A stretch of DNA of 9,759 bases from DASXMX01 sp035483795 (GTDB lineage Bacteria; Planctomycetota; Phycisphaerae; Tepidisphaerales; Tepidisphaeraceae), in the NCBI GenBank assembly GCA_035483795.1, contig DATHPP010000471.1:1-9759 (forward strand). The letters are read 5' to 3'. Below the pieces are notes generated by a model. That model made no database searches. It was not told where the DNA came from and was given only the letters and a program-made list of their open reading frames with translations. Positions 1 through 5,698 of the stretch are shown here, in pieces; position 1 is the first letter of the stretch, and each line of letters begins with the position of its first letter. The position numbers and the translations under genes are program-made.

Positions 1-42
1 GCCGCGTCAAATCGCTTCGCCACACCGCCCTTCCCCCGCCCG

Positions 43-1278
43 CTACAGCGGCAGCTTCAGCTCCTTCGGCCCGACCGTCACGATCGTGAACGGACCCGGC
101 TCATGCGCTTTCAGATACCCGTTCACCTTCTCCAGTGTTACCGAATCGATCGCATCTTTGATCTCATCCAAGGTGCGAATCCGGCCGCGCATGAAAAAGT
201 CGTGGGCGATGGCGCCGGCGCGGGCGCTGGTCGATTCACCCTGCATGATCGTGCTGGCCTTGAGGCCGGTCTTGGCCCGGGCCAGCTCGGCTTCGGTGAC
301 GCCCTTCTTGAGCCGGTGCAACTCCTCGATGAAACAGTCGAGCGTCGCCTGGGCGCGGTCGTTGCTCGTGCCGGCATACCCGAAGATGCTCCCGCTCCCC
401 TTGAGGCTGCTGTACCCGGCCCAGACGGAGTAGCAAAGCCCGCGCTTCTCCCGAACCTCGGTGAAAAGCCGCCCGCTCATCCCGCCGCTGAGGATTTCGA
501 TCGCCAGGCGCAACGTGTAGTAGTCGGGATCTGTTTCAGGAATCGAAGGATAGGCGATGCCAATGTGCGTCTGTTCGCTCTTCTGGGCCTCGTGATGAAA
601 TCGCCCCGGCGGGGGCATCCGCTTGAACTCGCCCGCAGCGTGCCCGTTCCATGTCCCGAAATGCCGGTCGATCTCCTCGCGAAGCTCCCTGAAATTCACA
701 TTCCCCGCCACCGCCAGGATCGCGTCGCGGCTGTGATACCGCTGCCCCCAATCCGCCCTGCATAGCTCGAGCGTCAGCTTCTCGAGGTCCTCCTTCTTCC
801 CCATGGTGTTGCGGCCGTAGGGCGAAGGGAAATGCCACTCCCGCAGCTTGATCATCAGCTTCTGCCGGGGCTCGTCGTCGATTCCCGCCAACGCCTGGAG
901 GGCCAGATCGCGTGCCGCGGAGAACCCGTCGCCGGGCAGACGCGGCCGACGCACGATATCCGCATACGTCGGCAGGGCTTCGATCACTTTCGACGCCACC
1001 GCCGCAGACCCGAACCGCGTGTGATGCACGCCGACACTGCTGGACCGCTGCAAACCCAGGCTGTCCAGATAATCCGTCAGTTGCCGGCTGTCCCGCTCCC
1101 CCGCCCCGCGCAAAACCAAGTCTGACAAGACCGTAGCCGATCCGCAGCGGTCGATCGGATCCGTCGACGCCCCGGCGGGTACCAGAAAGGTCATCGCCGC
1201 CGACTGCATGCCCGGCATCTTCTCCGCCAGCAGCGTCAGACCATTCGCAAACATATGCTGAAAATAGCGTTCGCCCAA
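43..1278 (-). CDS. M16-family (insulinase-like) protein, zinc site lost
   Basis: A 411-residue protein with the two-lobed M16B layout of mitochondrial processing peptidase-like proteins. The N-terminal lobe (about 8-205) aligns with the family around GSATVLSDLVLRG (46-58), where active members carry HxxEH. Here the three key positions are Thr49, Ser52 and Asp53, and the downstream glutamate ligand expected near residue 129 is Ala, so the zinc site is absent. The C-terminal lobe keeps SGRLFTEVREKRGLCYSV (267-285 region), with Arg276 and Tyr283 forming the R/Y pair that binds substrate in family members. Bacterial M16B enzymes often act as heterodimers of one HxxEH subunit and one R/Y subunit. 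This one is therefore inferred to be the non-catalytic R/Y partner, and a catalytic partner may lie just beyond the left edge. The TTG start (1276-1278) is preferred because AAGGAG sits six bases upstream; the first ATG is eight codons inside. The stop is TAG. Confidence 0.9.
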   Translation of the reverse strand: MGERYFQHMFANGLTLLAEKMPGMQSAAMTFLVPAGASTDPIDRCGSATVLSDLVLRGAGERDSRQLTDYLDSLGLQRSSSVGVHHTRFGSAAVASKVIEALPTYADIVRRPRLPGDGFSAARDLALQALAGIDDEPRQKLMIKLREWHFPSPYGRNTMGKKEDLEKLTLELCRADWGQRYHSRDAILAVAGNVNFRELREEIDRHFGTWNGHAAGEFKRMPPPGRFHHEAQKSEQTHIGIAYPSIPETDPDYYTLRLAIEILSGGMSGRLFTEVREKRGLCYSVWAGYSSLKGSGSIFGYAGTSNDRAQATLDCFIEELHRLKKGVTEAELARAKTGLKASTIMQGESTSARAGAIAHDFFMRGRIRTLDEIKDAIDSVTLEKVNGYLKAHEPGPFTIVTVGPKELKLPL

Positions 1279-1284
1279 GGGCGA

Positions 1285-1290
1285 CTCCTT
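1285..1290 (-). promoter_or_regulatory. Shine-Dalgarno AAGGAG deciding a TTG start
   Basis: The minus strand reads AAGGAG, six spacer bases, then TTG. This near-ideal ribosome binding site supports the rare TTG codon at 1276-1278 over the in-frame ATG eight codons later, which has no comparable site. Confidence 0.7.
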
Positions 1291-1311
1291 GTCTTTCGAA
1301 GGTTTCAGCCA

Positions 1312-1317
1312 ATTATA
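1312..1317 (-). promoter_or_regulatory. Perfect -10 TATAAT for the M16 gene
   Basis: The minus strand reads TATAAT about 34 bases upstream of the TTG start, which would give a 5' leader of roughly 26 bases containing the Shine-Dalgarno site. No good TTGACA-like -35 is visible at 16-18 bases upstream (that stretch is G-rich), so either an activator helps or the match is fortuitous. The AT-rich hexamer stands out in a GC-rich context. Confidence 0.45.
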
Positions 1318-1414
1318 GGCCGCCCGTCCCGAAACCCGCCGCCGGCCCTACAAATGCCGTAACTCCTGAAACGCCCAGCGATTCCGCCCCCCACCCTCCG
1401 TCTTTCAAAACACA

Positions 1415-1463
1415 ATGTCCCACATGTCCCATAATGTCCCACTTTTTGAGCGAAATGGGACAT
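1415..1463. repeat. ATGTCCCA octamer cluster: three direct, one inverted copy
   Basis: Exact ATGTCCCA occurs at 1415-1422, 1424-1431 and 1434-1441, with starts 9 and 10 bases apart, close to one helical turn. An exact inverted copy, TGGGACAT, lies at 1456-1463. The third and fourth copies can pair as an 8-bp stem with a 14-base loop that itself offers TTT/AAA pairing. The array lies in the divergent region between the M16 gene and the beta-helix gene, about 280 bases before the start of the latter. This is typical of a multi-site operator or of an extragenic repeat element; the sequence does not decide between them. A further partial copy (TTGTCAC) follows at 1464-1470. Confidence 0.75.
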
Positions 1464-1626
1464 TTGTCACATTCTTTGCGCAACCGGTATTTCATATGCC
1501 TTGTAGATAGTCGTAAATCGTTTATGGAAAATTATTTACATCATAATCTGCCGCTTTGCGGAGCGTTCTCGACCACCCGCCGTCACCTTCCTCAGTGTTT
1601 GCGACGTCGTGCCGTCCGCTACCGAC

Positions 1627-1647
1627 CCGATATCCGTCCCTTATCGG
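1627..1647 (+). other. Small hairpin in the 5' region of the beta-helix gene
   Basis: CCGATA (1627-1632) and TATCGG (1642-1647) form a perfect six-bp stem with a nine-base loop. It lies about 100 bases before the ATG at 1743 and ahead of a second hairpin. It could belong to a structured leader. Six bp is short enough to occur by chance. Confidence 0.25.
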
Positions 1648-1669
1648 ACGAAAATCCGCGTCGTGCCGG

Positions 1670-1709
1670 CTCATCGTGTTGGAGTGACCCCGGTTGCGCC
1701 TCCGATGAG
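1670..1709 (+). other. Leader hairpin upstream of the beta-helix gene
   Basis: CTCATCG (1670-1676) pairs perfectly with CGATGAG (1703-1709). Inside it GAG (1682-1684) can stack on CTC (1700-1702), enclosing a C/G-rich loop. The structure ends 33 bases before the ATG and 19 bases before the AAAGGA ribosome site. I could not match it to a known riboswitch class. The remainder of 1464-1742 contains an AT-rich island (about 1486-1551) that may hold the promoter, but no clear -35/-10 pair. Confidence 0.3.
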
Positions 1710-1742
1710 GACTTGGGTACGACTCTGGAAAGGACGGCCCTC

Positions 1743-3398
1743 ATGCATGCCAAGGCTCGAGCGCTGTCGCTCGAACGACTCGAGCGACGTATTCTCCTGA
1801 CGACTTACTACGTCTCCCCCGGCGGCTCCGACGCCTCGGCGGGAACCTCCTCCGCCGCGGCCTTTGCGACGCTCCAGCACGCCGCCGACCTTGTCGTCGC
1901 GGGCGACACCGTCGATGTTCTGCCGGGCACCTACACCCAGGGATTCGTCCTCGGCTGGGACAACCCGCAGAACGGCACGGCCTCGGCGCCGATCACCTTT
2001 CACGCCGAGCCAGGCGCGATCCTCACCGGTCCCAACGACAAAACCGCCGACGCGATCGATCTCGAAGGCGCCAGCTACATCATTGTCGAGGGGTTCACGA
2101 TCACCAATCCCTCCTCGACCATCACCCGCGCCGGCATCCGCTCGGTCACCAATCAGAACGTCATCATCCGCAACAACAACGTCGACGGCATGGGCACGTG
2201 GGGAATCTTCACGGCCTTCAGCGATGACATCCTCATCGAGGACAACACCGCCAGCCGCTCGCAAACCCAGCACGGAATTTACGTCTCCAACTCCAGCCAG
2301 CGGCCGGTCATCCGGGGCAATACCCTGTTCGGCAATTACGGCTGCGGCCTGCACATGAATGGAGACGTCAGCCAGGGCGGTGTCGGCGTCATCACCGGCG
2401 CCCTGGTCGAAGACAACATCATCTACGACAACGGCGCCGGCGGCGGATCAGGGATCAACTGTGACGGCGTCCAAAACAGCCGCTTCCAGAACAACCTGAT
2501 CTACGACGAACACTCCAGCGGCATCTCCCTCTACAAAATCGACGCCGCCGAGCCATCCACCGGGAACGTGATCGTCAACAACACCATCATCATCGCCTCT
2601 GACGGCCGCTGGGCGGTCAACATCCAGGACGCCAGCACCGGCAACCTCGTCTACAACAACATCCTGCTCAACGAAAACCCTTCGCACGGCAGCATCGACA
2701 CCTCCGCCGACAGCCTGAGCGGATTCTCGAGCGACTACAACGCGGTGATGGACCGCTTCACCCCGGATGACAACAACTTCGAGACCCTCGCCCAGTGGCG
2801 AGGTGGCACAGGCCAGGACCCGCACTCGTTTGTCGCCACCGAAGCCCAGCTATTTACCAGCGCATCGACCAGCGACTTCACCCTGTCGCCCACAAGCCCG
2901 GCGATCGACGCCGGCGCCGTCGCCGCTGCCCCGAACCAACCGCCTGTTAACGACTTGCTCGGCAACGCGCGGCCGCAAGGCGCCGGGTATGATTTGGGCG
3001 CCTACGAGTTCGTTCAATCCGGAACGCCGACCAATCCCCCGCCCACCGTCACGCCCCCGCTCACCGCAAAGCAAAAAGTAGCCGCCGACAAAGCCCGTCT
3101 GGCAGCCGATCTCCTGGCGCGCATTGCGGCGCGGGCCGCCGACCGCAAAGCGATCGTAGCGGCGCGGGGTACCGATCAGTTGGCCCTGGCGCGCGACCGC
3201 CGTGCGATGGCCGCTGACCATGAAGACGCCGCGAATCTCACGAGTGACGAGGAGCAGTTGGGAGCTGATGCATTGAAGCTGAAAACCGACCTCGCGCACC
3301 TGAGCGCCGTGCTGGCCGCCGATGCGCTACATTGGAGTCAGGTCCTTCGATCCGATCGGATGACCCTGGGCAAGGACCTGAAACTGTTGCACAAATGA
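1743..3398 (+). CDS. Exported parallel beta-helix protein with helical C-terminal tail
   Basis: This is a 551-residue protein. Residues 8-20 (SLERLERRILLT) match the LExRxLL motif found at the start of many planctomycete exported proteins. Residues 22-70 (YYVSPGGSD, then FATLQHAADLV and GDTVDVLPGTY) are a DUF1565-like opening of a right-handed beta-helix. Residues 75-320 carry repeated rungs such as VIIRNNNV, ILIEDNTA, PVIRGNTLFGN and LVEDNIIYDN. Residues 378-424 (SPTSPAIDAGA, then LLGNARPQGAGYDLGAYEF) form the tail seen in choice-of-anchor-Q-type surface proteins. After a Pro-rich linker (428-440) come about 110 Ala/Asp/Arg/Leu-rich residues, probably a coiled coil. Likely extracellular or cell-surface; such folds often bind or cleave polysaccharide, but no catalytic residues can be assigned. 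The ATG at 1743 is chosen because AAAGGA lies eight bases upstream and the LExRxLL motif follows at once. The same frame stays open back to 1434, but that extension looks unlike protein. Confidence 0.88.
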   Translation: MHAKARALSLERLERRILLTTYYVSPGGSDASAGTSSAAAFATLQHAADLVVAGDTVDVLPGTYTQGFVLGWDNPQNGTASAPITFHAEPGAILTGPNDKTADAIDLEGASYIIVEGFTITNPSSTITRAGIRSVTNQNVIIRNNNVDGMGTWGIFTAFSDDILIEDNTASRSQTQHGIYVSNSSQRPVIRGNTLFGNYGCGLHMNGDVSQGGVGVITGALVEDNIIYDNGAGGGSGINCDGVQNSRFQNNLIYDEHSSGISLYKIDAAEPSTGNVIVNNTIIIASDGRWAVNIQDASTGNLVYNNILLNENPSHGSIDTSADSLSGFSSDYNAVMDRFTPDDNNFETLAQWRGGTGQDPHSFVATEAQLFTSASTSDFTLSPTSPAIDAGAVAAAPNQPPVNDLLGNARPQGAGYDLGAYEFVQSGTPTNPPPTVTPPLTAKQKVAADKARLAADLLARIAARAADRKAIVAARGTDQLALARDRRAMAADHEDAANLTSDEEQLGADALKLKTDLAHLSAVLAADALHWSQVLRSDRMTLGKDLKLLHK

Positions 3399-3412
3399 CG
3401 TTCACATCTTTT

Positions 3413-3568
3413 TCACAAAAGCGGGTCTCCAACTCGTTTCCTCCCGTAGTGCAGCTCGCCCAGCTCTGCGAGGATGTCGCGATCCAGGTATCGCGACATG
3501 CTGCCGCGCGGATCGTTGGGCAACCACCAGCCATACGCGACCCAGATCAGATGATGTGCGAGAACCAT
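3413..3568 (-). pseudogene. Truncated REP-associated tyrosine transposase (RAYT, IS200-like)
   Basis: On the minus strand an ATG at 3566-3568 opens a 51-codon frame ending in TGA at 3413-3415. It begins MVLAHHLIWVAYGWWLPNDP and continues RGSMSRYLDRDILAELGELHYGRKRV before going off-family to GDPLL and stop. The segment from YGWWLPNDPRGS to ELHYGRKRV resembles the start of a transposase-like family common in planctomycetes (recognised from memory). Full proteins run well over 100 residues further and carry the HUH motif and catalytic Tyr, all missing here. It is therefore a 5' remnant whose 3' part was lost against the end of the beta-helix gene. No ribosome site is visible, and expression is doubtful. 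The REP-like palindrome 23 bases upstream fits this identity. Confidence 0.6.
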
Positions 3569-3590
3569 GGGCGTTCACTTTGGGGCACGT

Positions 3591-3621
3591 GCCGCTTTCC
3601 GACCGCGAAACCGCAAGCGGC
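3591..3621. repeat. REP-like palindrome next to the RAYT remnant
   Basis: GCCGCTT (3591-3597) and AAGCGGC (3615-3621) form a perfect seven-bp inverted repeat; inside it GCG (3605-3607) and CGC (3612-3614) add a second short stem with an AAAC loop. It abuts a ten-base perfect palindrome, GGCACGTGCC, at 3584-3593. The CTTTCCG segment occurs again at 3621-3627, giving an imperfect direct repeat. REP elements are the usual substrates of RAYT transposases and flank their genes, which fits the remnant immediately downstream on the minus strand. Confidence 0.5.
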
Positions 3622-3758
3622 TTTCCGGCGGCGACGCCATTGTAAGTGCCCTTTGGATCGATACAGATTCGCAGCCCGTTTCCTACAACCCACAACTCCC
3701 CACGCTCCGCAATGATCTACGGTTGGATAAGATAGCACATCTCTTGCCTGGGCTGAGA
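3622..3758. other. Intergenic stretch, no gene seen
   Basis: This part of the 394-base gap between the beta-helix gene and the flavoprotein gene holds no convincing coding region on either strand. Short open frames cross it but have no ribosome site or recognisable protein character. Confidence 0.5.
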
Positions 3759-3785
3759 TTGGCTTCGATTCCCTTTTGGTACAGT
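3759..3785 (+). promoter_or_regulatory. Extended -10 promoter, probably giving a leaderless mRNA
   Basis: A possible -35, TTGGCT (3759-3764), is followed after 15 bases by TACAGT (3780-3785), preceded by TGG, so the -10 is of the extended TGn type. Seven bases separate the hexamer from the ATG at 3793, placing the expected transcription start on or next to the start codon. No Shine-Dalgarno sequence precedes the ATG. Together these suggest leaderless transcription, an inference from spacing alone. Confidence 0.4.
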
Positions 3786-3792
3786 TCTACCG

Positions 3793-5055
3793 ATGCAATG
3801 CGATACCGCGAATCTCGCGATCGTGGGGGGCGGTGCAGCGGGGCTGGCGGGTGCGATCTTTGCCGCCGAGGCGGCGCCGCGCGGGTTTCGGACCGTGGTT
3901 TTGGATGGGGCGAAGAGACTCGGGGCGAAGATTCTCGTCGCGGGCGGCGGACGCTGTAACGTCACCCACCACGAAGTACTCGCCAAAGATTTCAACGGAT
4001 CGCAAAACATCATTCGCAACGTTCTCCGTGAGTTCGACGTGGCGGCGACCATTCGCTGGTTCGGTTCGCTCGGCCTCGAACTCAAACGCGAGCCGACCGG
4101 AAAACTCTTCCCTGTCACCGACTCGGCGCGGGACGTGCTTCAGGCCCTGCTCGACCGGTGCGACACCCTCAACGTAACGCTTTTAACGAGCCGAAGGGTG
4201 ACGGGAATCGTCCCGCCCACGGACGCCGACGGGTCTTTTCAGATCCTGCACGCCGATGGGGTCCTGCGGTGCCGGCGCGTGATCGTCGCCACCGGCGGGC
4301 GGTCGCTCCCGCGCAGCGGCAGCGACGGCGCGGGCTGGGAAATCCTTCGCGAGCTGGGTCATACGGTCACGCCGACGTATGCGGCGCTCGTACCGCTGGT
4401 CCTGCCGCCGCAGATGTTCCACGCCGAGCTGGCCGGCGTTTCGCAGGAGGTGGAGTTGTCGGTTTTCGTGGGCGGGAAGCGGATCGATCATCGAATCGGC
4501 AGCTTGCTCTGGACGCACTTTGGCATCAGTGGACCGGTGGTGATGGACGCCAGCCGGCATTGGACGGGAGCTCACGAGAGCGGCGCCGGGCCGACATTGC
4601 AGTGCAATCTCCTGCCCGGCGAGAGCTTTGAGCGGGTCGAGCAGTGGCTGATTCAGTCGACCGCAAACCGGCCGAAGGCTTCGATGCTCACGCACCTGTC
4701 GCAACGGTTCACCGAGCGCACGGCGGCGGCGCTGTTGCGGCACGCCGGCCTTGATCCCACGACGGCCGCCAGCCAGTTGACGCGGGAGGCCCGCCGCACC
4801 CTGGTCCACTTGCTGACGGCCCTCGTCCTGCCCGTTGGGCAGCATCGCGGCTGGAACTACGCCGAGGTGACGGCCGGCGGCGTTCCCTTGAACGAGATCA
4901 ACTTCCGCACCATGCAGTCGCGGAGGGTGCCGGGCCTGTACCTCGCCGGCGAAGTGCTCGACTGCGACGGCCGGATCGGCGGATTCAACTTCCAGTGGGC
5001 TTGGGCAACCGGCTTCCTCGCCGGCCGAGCGGCGGCGATGGCAGCATCGGGATGA
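3793..5055 (+). CDS. HI0933/YhiN-family FAD-binding flavoprotein
   Basis: A 420-residue NAD(P)/FAD-dependent oxidoreductase-like protein of the HI0933 (YhiN) family, close to the usual length of about 400. The FAD-binding Rossmann start is LAIVGGGAAGLAGAIFAAE (8-26). The family signature GAKILVAGGGRCNVTH follows at 44-59, then VIVATGGRSLPRSGSDGAGW in the middle and GPVVMDASRHW in the inserted domain. Near the C-terminus are TAGGVPLNEINFRTMQSRRV and GLYLAGEVLDCDGRIGGFNF followed by QWAWATG, which complete the FAD site. It is probably a soluble cytoplasmic flavoprotein. The physiological substrate of this family is not firmly known, and nothing nearby suggests one. The start ATG at 3793 lacks a Shine-Dalgarno site, consistent with the leaderless promoter described above. 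It converges with the minus-strand membrane-protein gene, 72 bases beyond its TGA. Confidence 0.92.
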   Translation: MQCDTANLAIVGGGAAGLAGAIFAAEAAPRGFRTVVLDGAKRLGAKILVAGGGRCNVTHHEVLAKDFNGSQNIIRNVLREFDVAATIRWFGSLGLELKREPTGKLFPVTDSARDVLQALLDRCDTLNVTLLTSRRVTGIVPPTDADGSFQILHADGVLRCRRVIVATGGRSLPRSGSDGAGWEILRELGHTVTPTYAALVPLVLPPQMFHAELAGVSQEVELSVFVGGKRIDHRIGSLLWTHFGISGPVVMDASRHWTGAHESGAGPTLQCNLLPGESFERVEQWLIQSTANRPKASMLTHLSQRFTERTAAALLRHAGLDPTTAASQLTREARRTLVHLLTALVLPVGQHRGWNYAEVTAGGVPLNEINFRTMQSRRVPGLYLAGEVLDCDGRIGGFNFQWAWATGFLAGRAAAMAASG

Positions 5056-5107
5056 TGGCCTCCGGAATTATGCACCTGACAAAGTAAGCCTGCGGGTAGC
5101 GTAGGGT

Positions 5108-5120
5108 ACGTTGGCAACGT
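5108..5120. terminator. Possible weak terminator between convergent genes
   Basis: ACGTT-GGC-AACGT is a five-bp perfect stem with a three-base loop in the 72-base gap between convergent genes. On the plus strand it is followed, after a few G residues, by a T-rich run (5127-5137). The stem is short and the T run is offset, so this is only a candidate. Confidence 0.2.
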
Positions 5121-5127
5121 GACGGGT

Positions 5128-5412
5128 TTATTTTATCTGTCGCAGATGGGCGCGGGCGGCGAGAAGCACGAATTGGCCGAACACAAATCCAGCAAATCCG
5201 GCGAGCAATAGGGTCTCGATTATGCCGTTATGCCCCAAATGGCGGAGAACGACAAATCCGGAAAGTTCGATCAGAACAAACAGAAGAAAGCCCGCCCACC
5301 ACTGCCAATGCCCGATCGAACCCCAGTGCGCCTTCCACAATCGTGTGCGTTTTTGCGCTTTCGGCAGACCCGCAAGTTCGGGCGCTGAATTGAGGCTCCA
5401 GTGGATTCGCAT
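5128..5412 (-). CDS. Small two-TM membrane protein, function unknown
   Basis: A 94-residue protein. The N-terminal third is soluble and basic (WSLNSAPELAGLPKAQKRTRLW, 5-26). Two hydrophobic segments follow, about 38-56 (WWAGFLLFVLIELSGFVVL) and 63-86 (GIIETLLLAGFAGFVFGQFVLL), with a short loop between and a basic C-terminal tail (RAHLRQIK). Small proteins of this type, with an opening like xIxWSLxxxPELxGLP and two membrane helices, occur as uncharacterised proteins in various bacteria; this is general recognition and not a family assignment. The ATG at 5410-5412 is well supported by GAGGAG seven bases upstream. That ribosome site lies inside the last codons of the preceding small basic gene, so the two probably form a minus-strand operon. 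Confidence 0.72.
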   Translation of the reverse strand: MRIHWSLNSAPELAGLPKAQKRTRLWKAHWGSIGHWQWWAGFLLFVLIELSGFVVLRHLGHNGIIETLLLAGFAGFVFGQFVLLAARAHLRQIK

Positions 5413-5415
5413 AGG

Positions 5416-5576
5416 CTAGCTCCTCTTCTTCCCCGGCTTGTTCGCCAAAATCCGCTTCACCTCGGCGGATTGATCTGGAAGATGCCGCGCACGGGCTGAT
5501 CGGCGGTGAGCGGGTGGGCGCTGATTGGATCGCCGCGACGGCCGGGGTGCTTCTTCTTGGCGGGCTTCTTGGGCAC
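5416..5576 (-). pseudogene. Small basic protein gene with apparent one-base frameshift
   Basis: From GTG at 5574-5576 the minus strand encodes VPKKPAKKKHPGRRGDPISA (first 20 residues), then HPLTADQPVRGIFQINPPR and stops at TGA (5457-5459) after 39 residues. The neighbouring frame continues sensibly as SAEVKRILANKPGKKRS and stops at TAG (5416-5418), four bases before the next gene. Adding one G in CCGCCGAG (about 5461-5468) would join them as FQINPAEVKRILANKPGKKRS, a coherent Lys/Arg-rich protein of about 53 residues. It is thus either a recently broken gene or a sequencing error in a GC run. The Lys-rich ends suggest nucleic acid binding, but I do not recognise a named family. An alternative reading opens a 74-codon frame from GTG at 5640, but its first part lacks protein-like character. 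Confidence 0.5.
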
Positions 5577-5582
5577 GGGGGG

Positions 5583-5591
5583 ATTGTAGCA
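5583..5591 (-). promoter_or_regulatory. Extended -10 TGCTACAAT six bases before a GTG start
   Basis: The minus strand reads TGC-TACAAT, then six C residues, then GTG at 5576. The spacing places the expected transcription start at the GTG itself, as at the flavoprotein gene, and no Shine-Dalgarno site is present. There is no clear -35. This supports the GTG at 5576 as the start of the small basic gene and its membrane-protein neighbour. Confidence 0.4.
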
Positions 5592-5634
5592 AATTTCTCT
5601 TGTGTTCCTCGCTTGACTCGGTAAGGTGTTTGTT

Positions 5635-5690
5635 ATCCACCTGATGGATGAGGCGGTGGATTAACTTGGTGGATGAGCTGAGGATTAACT
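5635..5690. repeat. Imperfect tandem 25-bp repeat with inverted repeat, operator-like
   Basis: TGGATGAG followed by GGATTAACT occurs twice: 5645-5652 with 5658-5666, and 5670-5677 with 5682-5690, the copies differing by one base in the internal spacer. In addition ATCCACC (5635-5641) and GGTGGAT (5655-5661) form a perfect seven-bp inverted repeat. The block lies immediately before the unknown gene/Dcd-like pair. A TTGACT at 5613-5618 with TGT-TATCCA at 5631-5639 is a weak candidate promoter just upstream. The repeats could be regulator-binding sites controlling the pair. Confidence 0.5.
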
Positions 5691-5698
5691 GACTCGTG

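Noticed and set aside
40..51. CCGCT-AC-AGCGG inverted repeat over the M16 stop codon as a terminator
   Set aside because: The loop would be only two bases and no T run follows on the minus strand.
103..765. 220-codon plus-strand frame antisense to the M16 gene
   Set aside because: Antisense shadow of a recognised protein, with no ribosome site or family resemblance.
536..1312. 258-codon open frame on the minus strand overlapping the M16 gene
   Set aside because: It overlaps a clear M16 family protein in another frame, and the translation is Gly/Arg-rich without recognisable motifs; a GC-rich shadow frame.
1434..1742. N-terminal extension of the beta-helix protein to an ATG at 1434
   Set aside because: The extension crosses the ATGTCCCA array and leader hairpins, has no protein-like composition, and would bury the LExRxLL export motif about 110 residues inside.
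3332..3715. 127-codon plus-strand frame across the intergenic region
   Set aside because: It overlaps the end of the beta-helix gene and runs antisense through the RAYT remnant; composition is not protein-like.
5633..5641. TTATCCACC as a DnaA box (8 of 9 matches)
   Set aside because: It is a single copy within a repeat block, with no cluster of boxes, no dnaA/dnaN neighbour and no AT-rich unwinding region; more likely part of the local inverted repeat.
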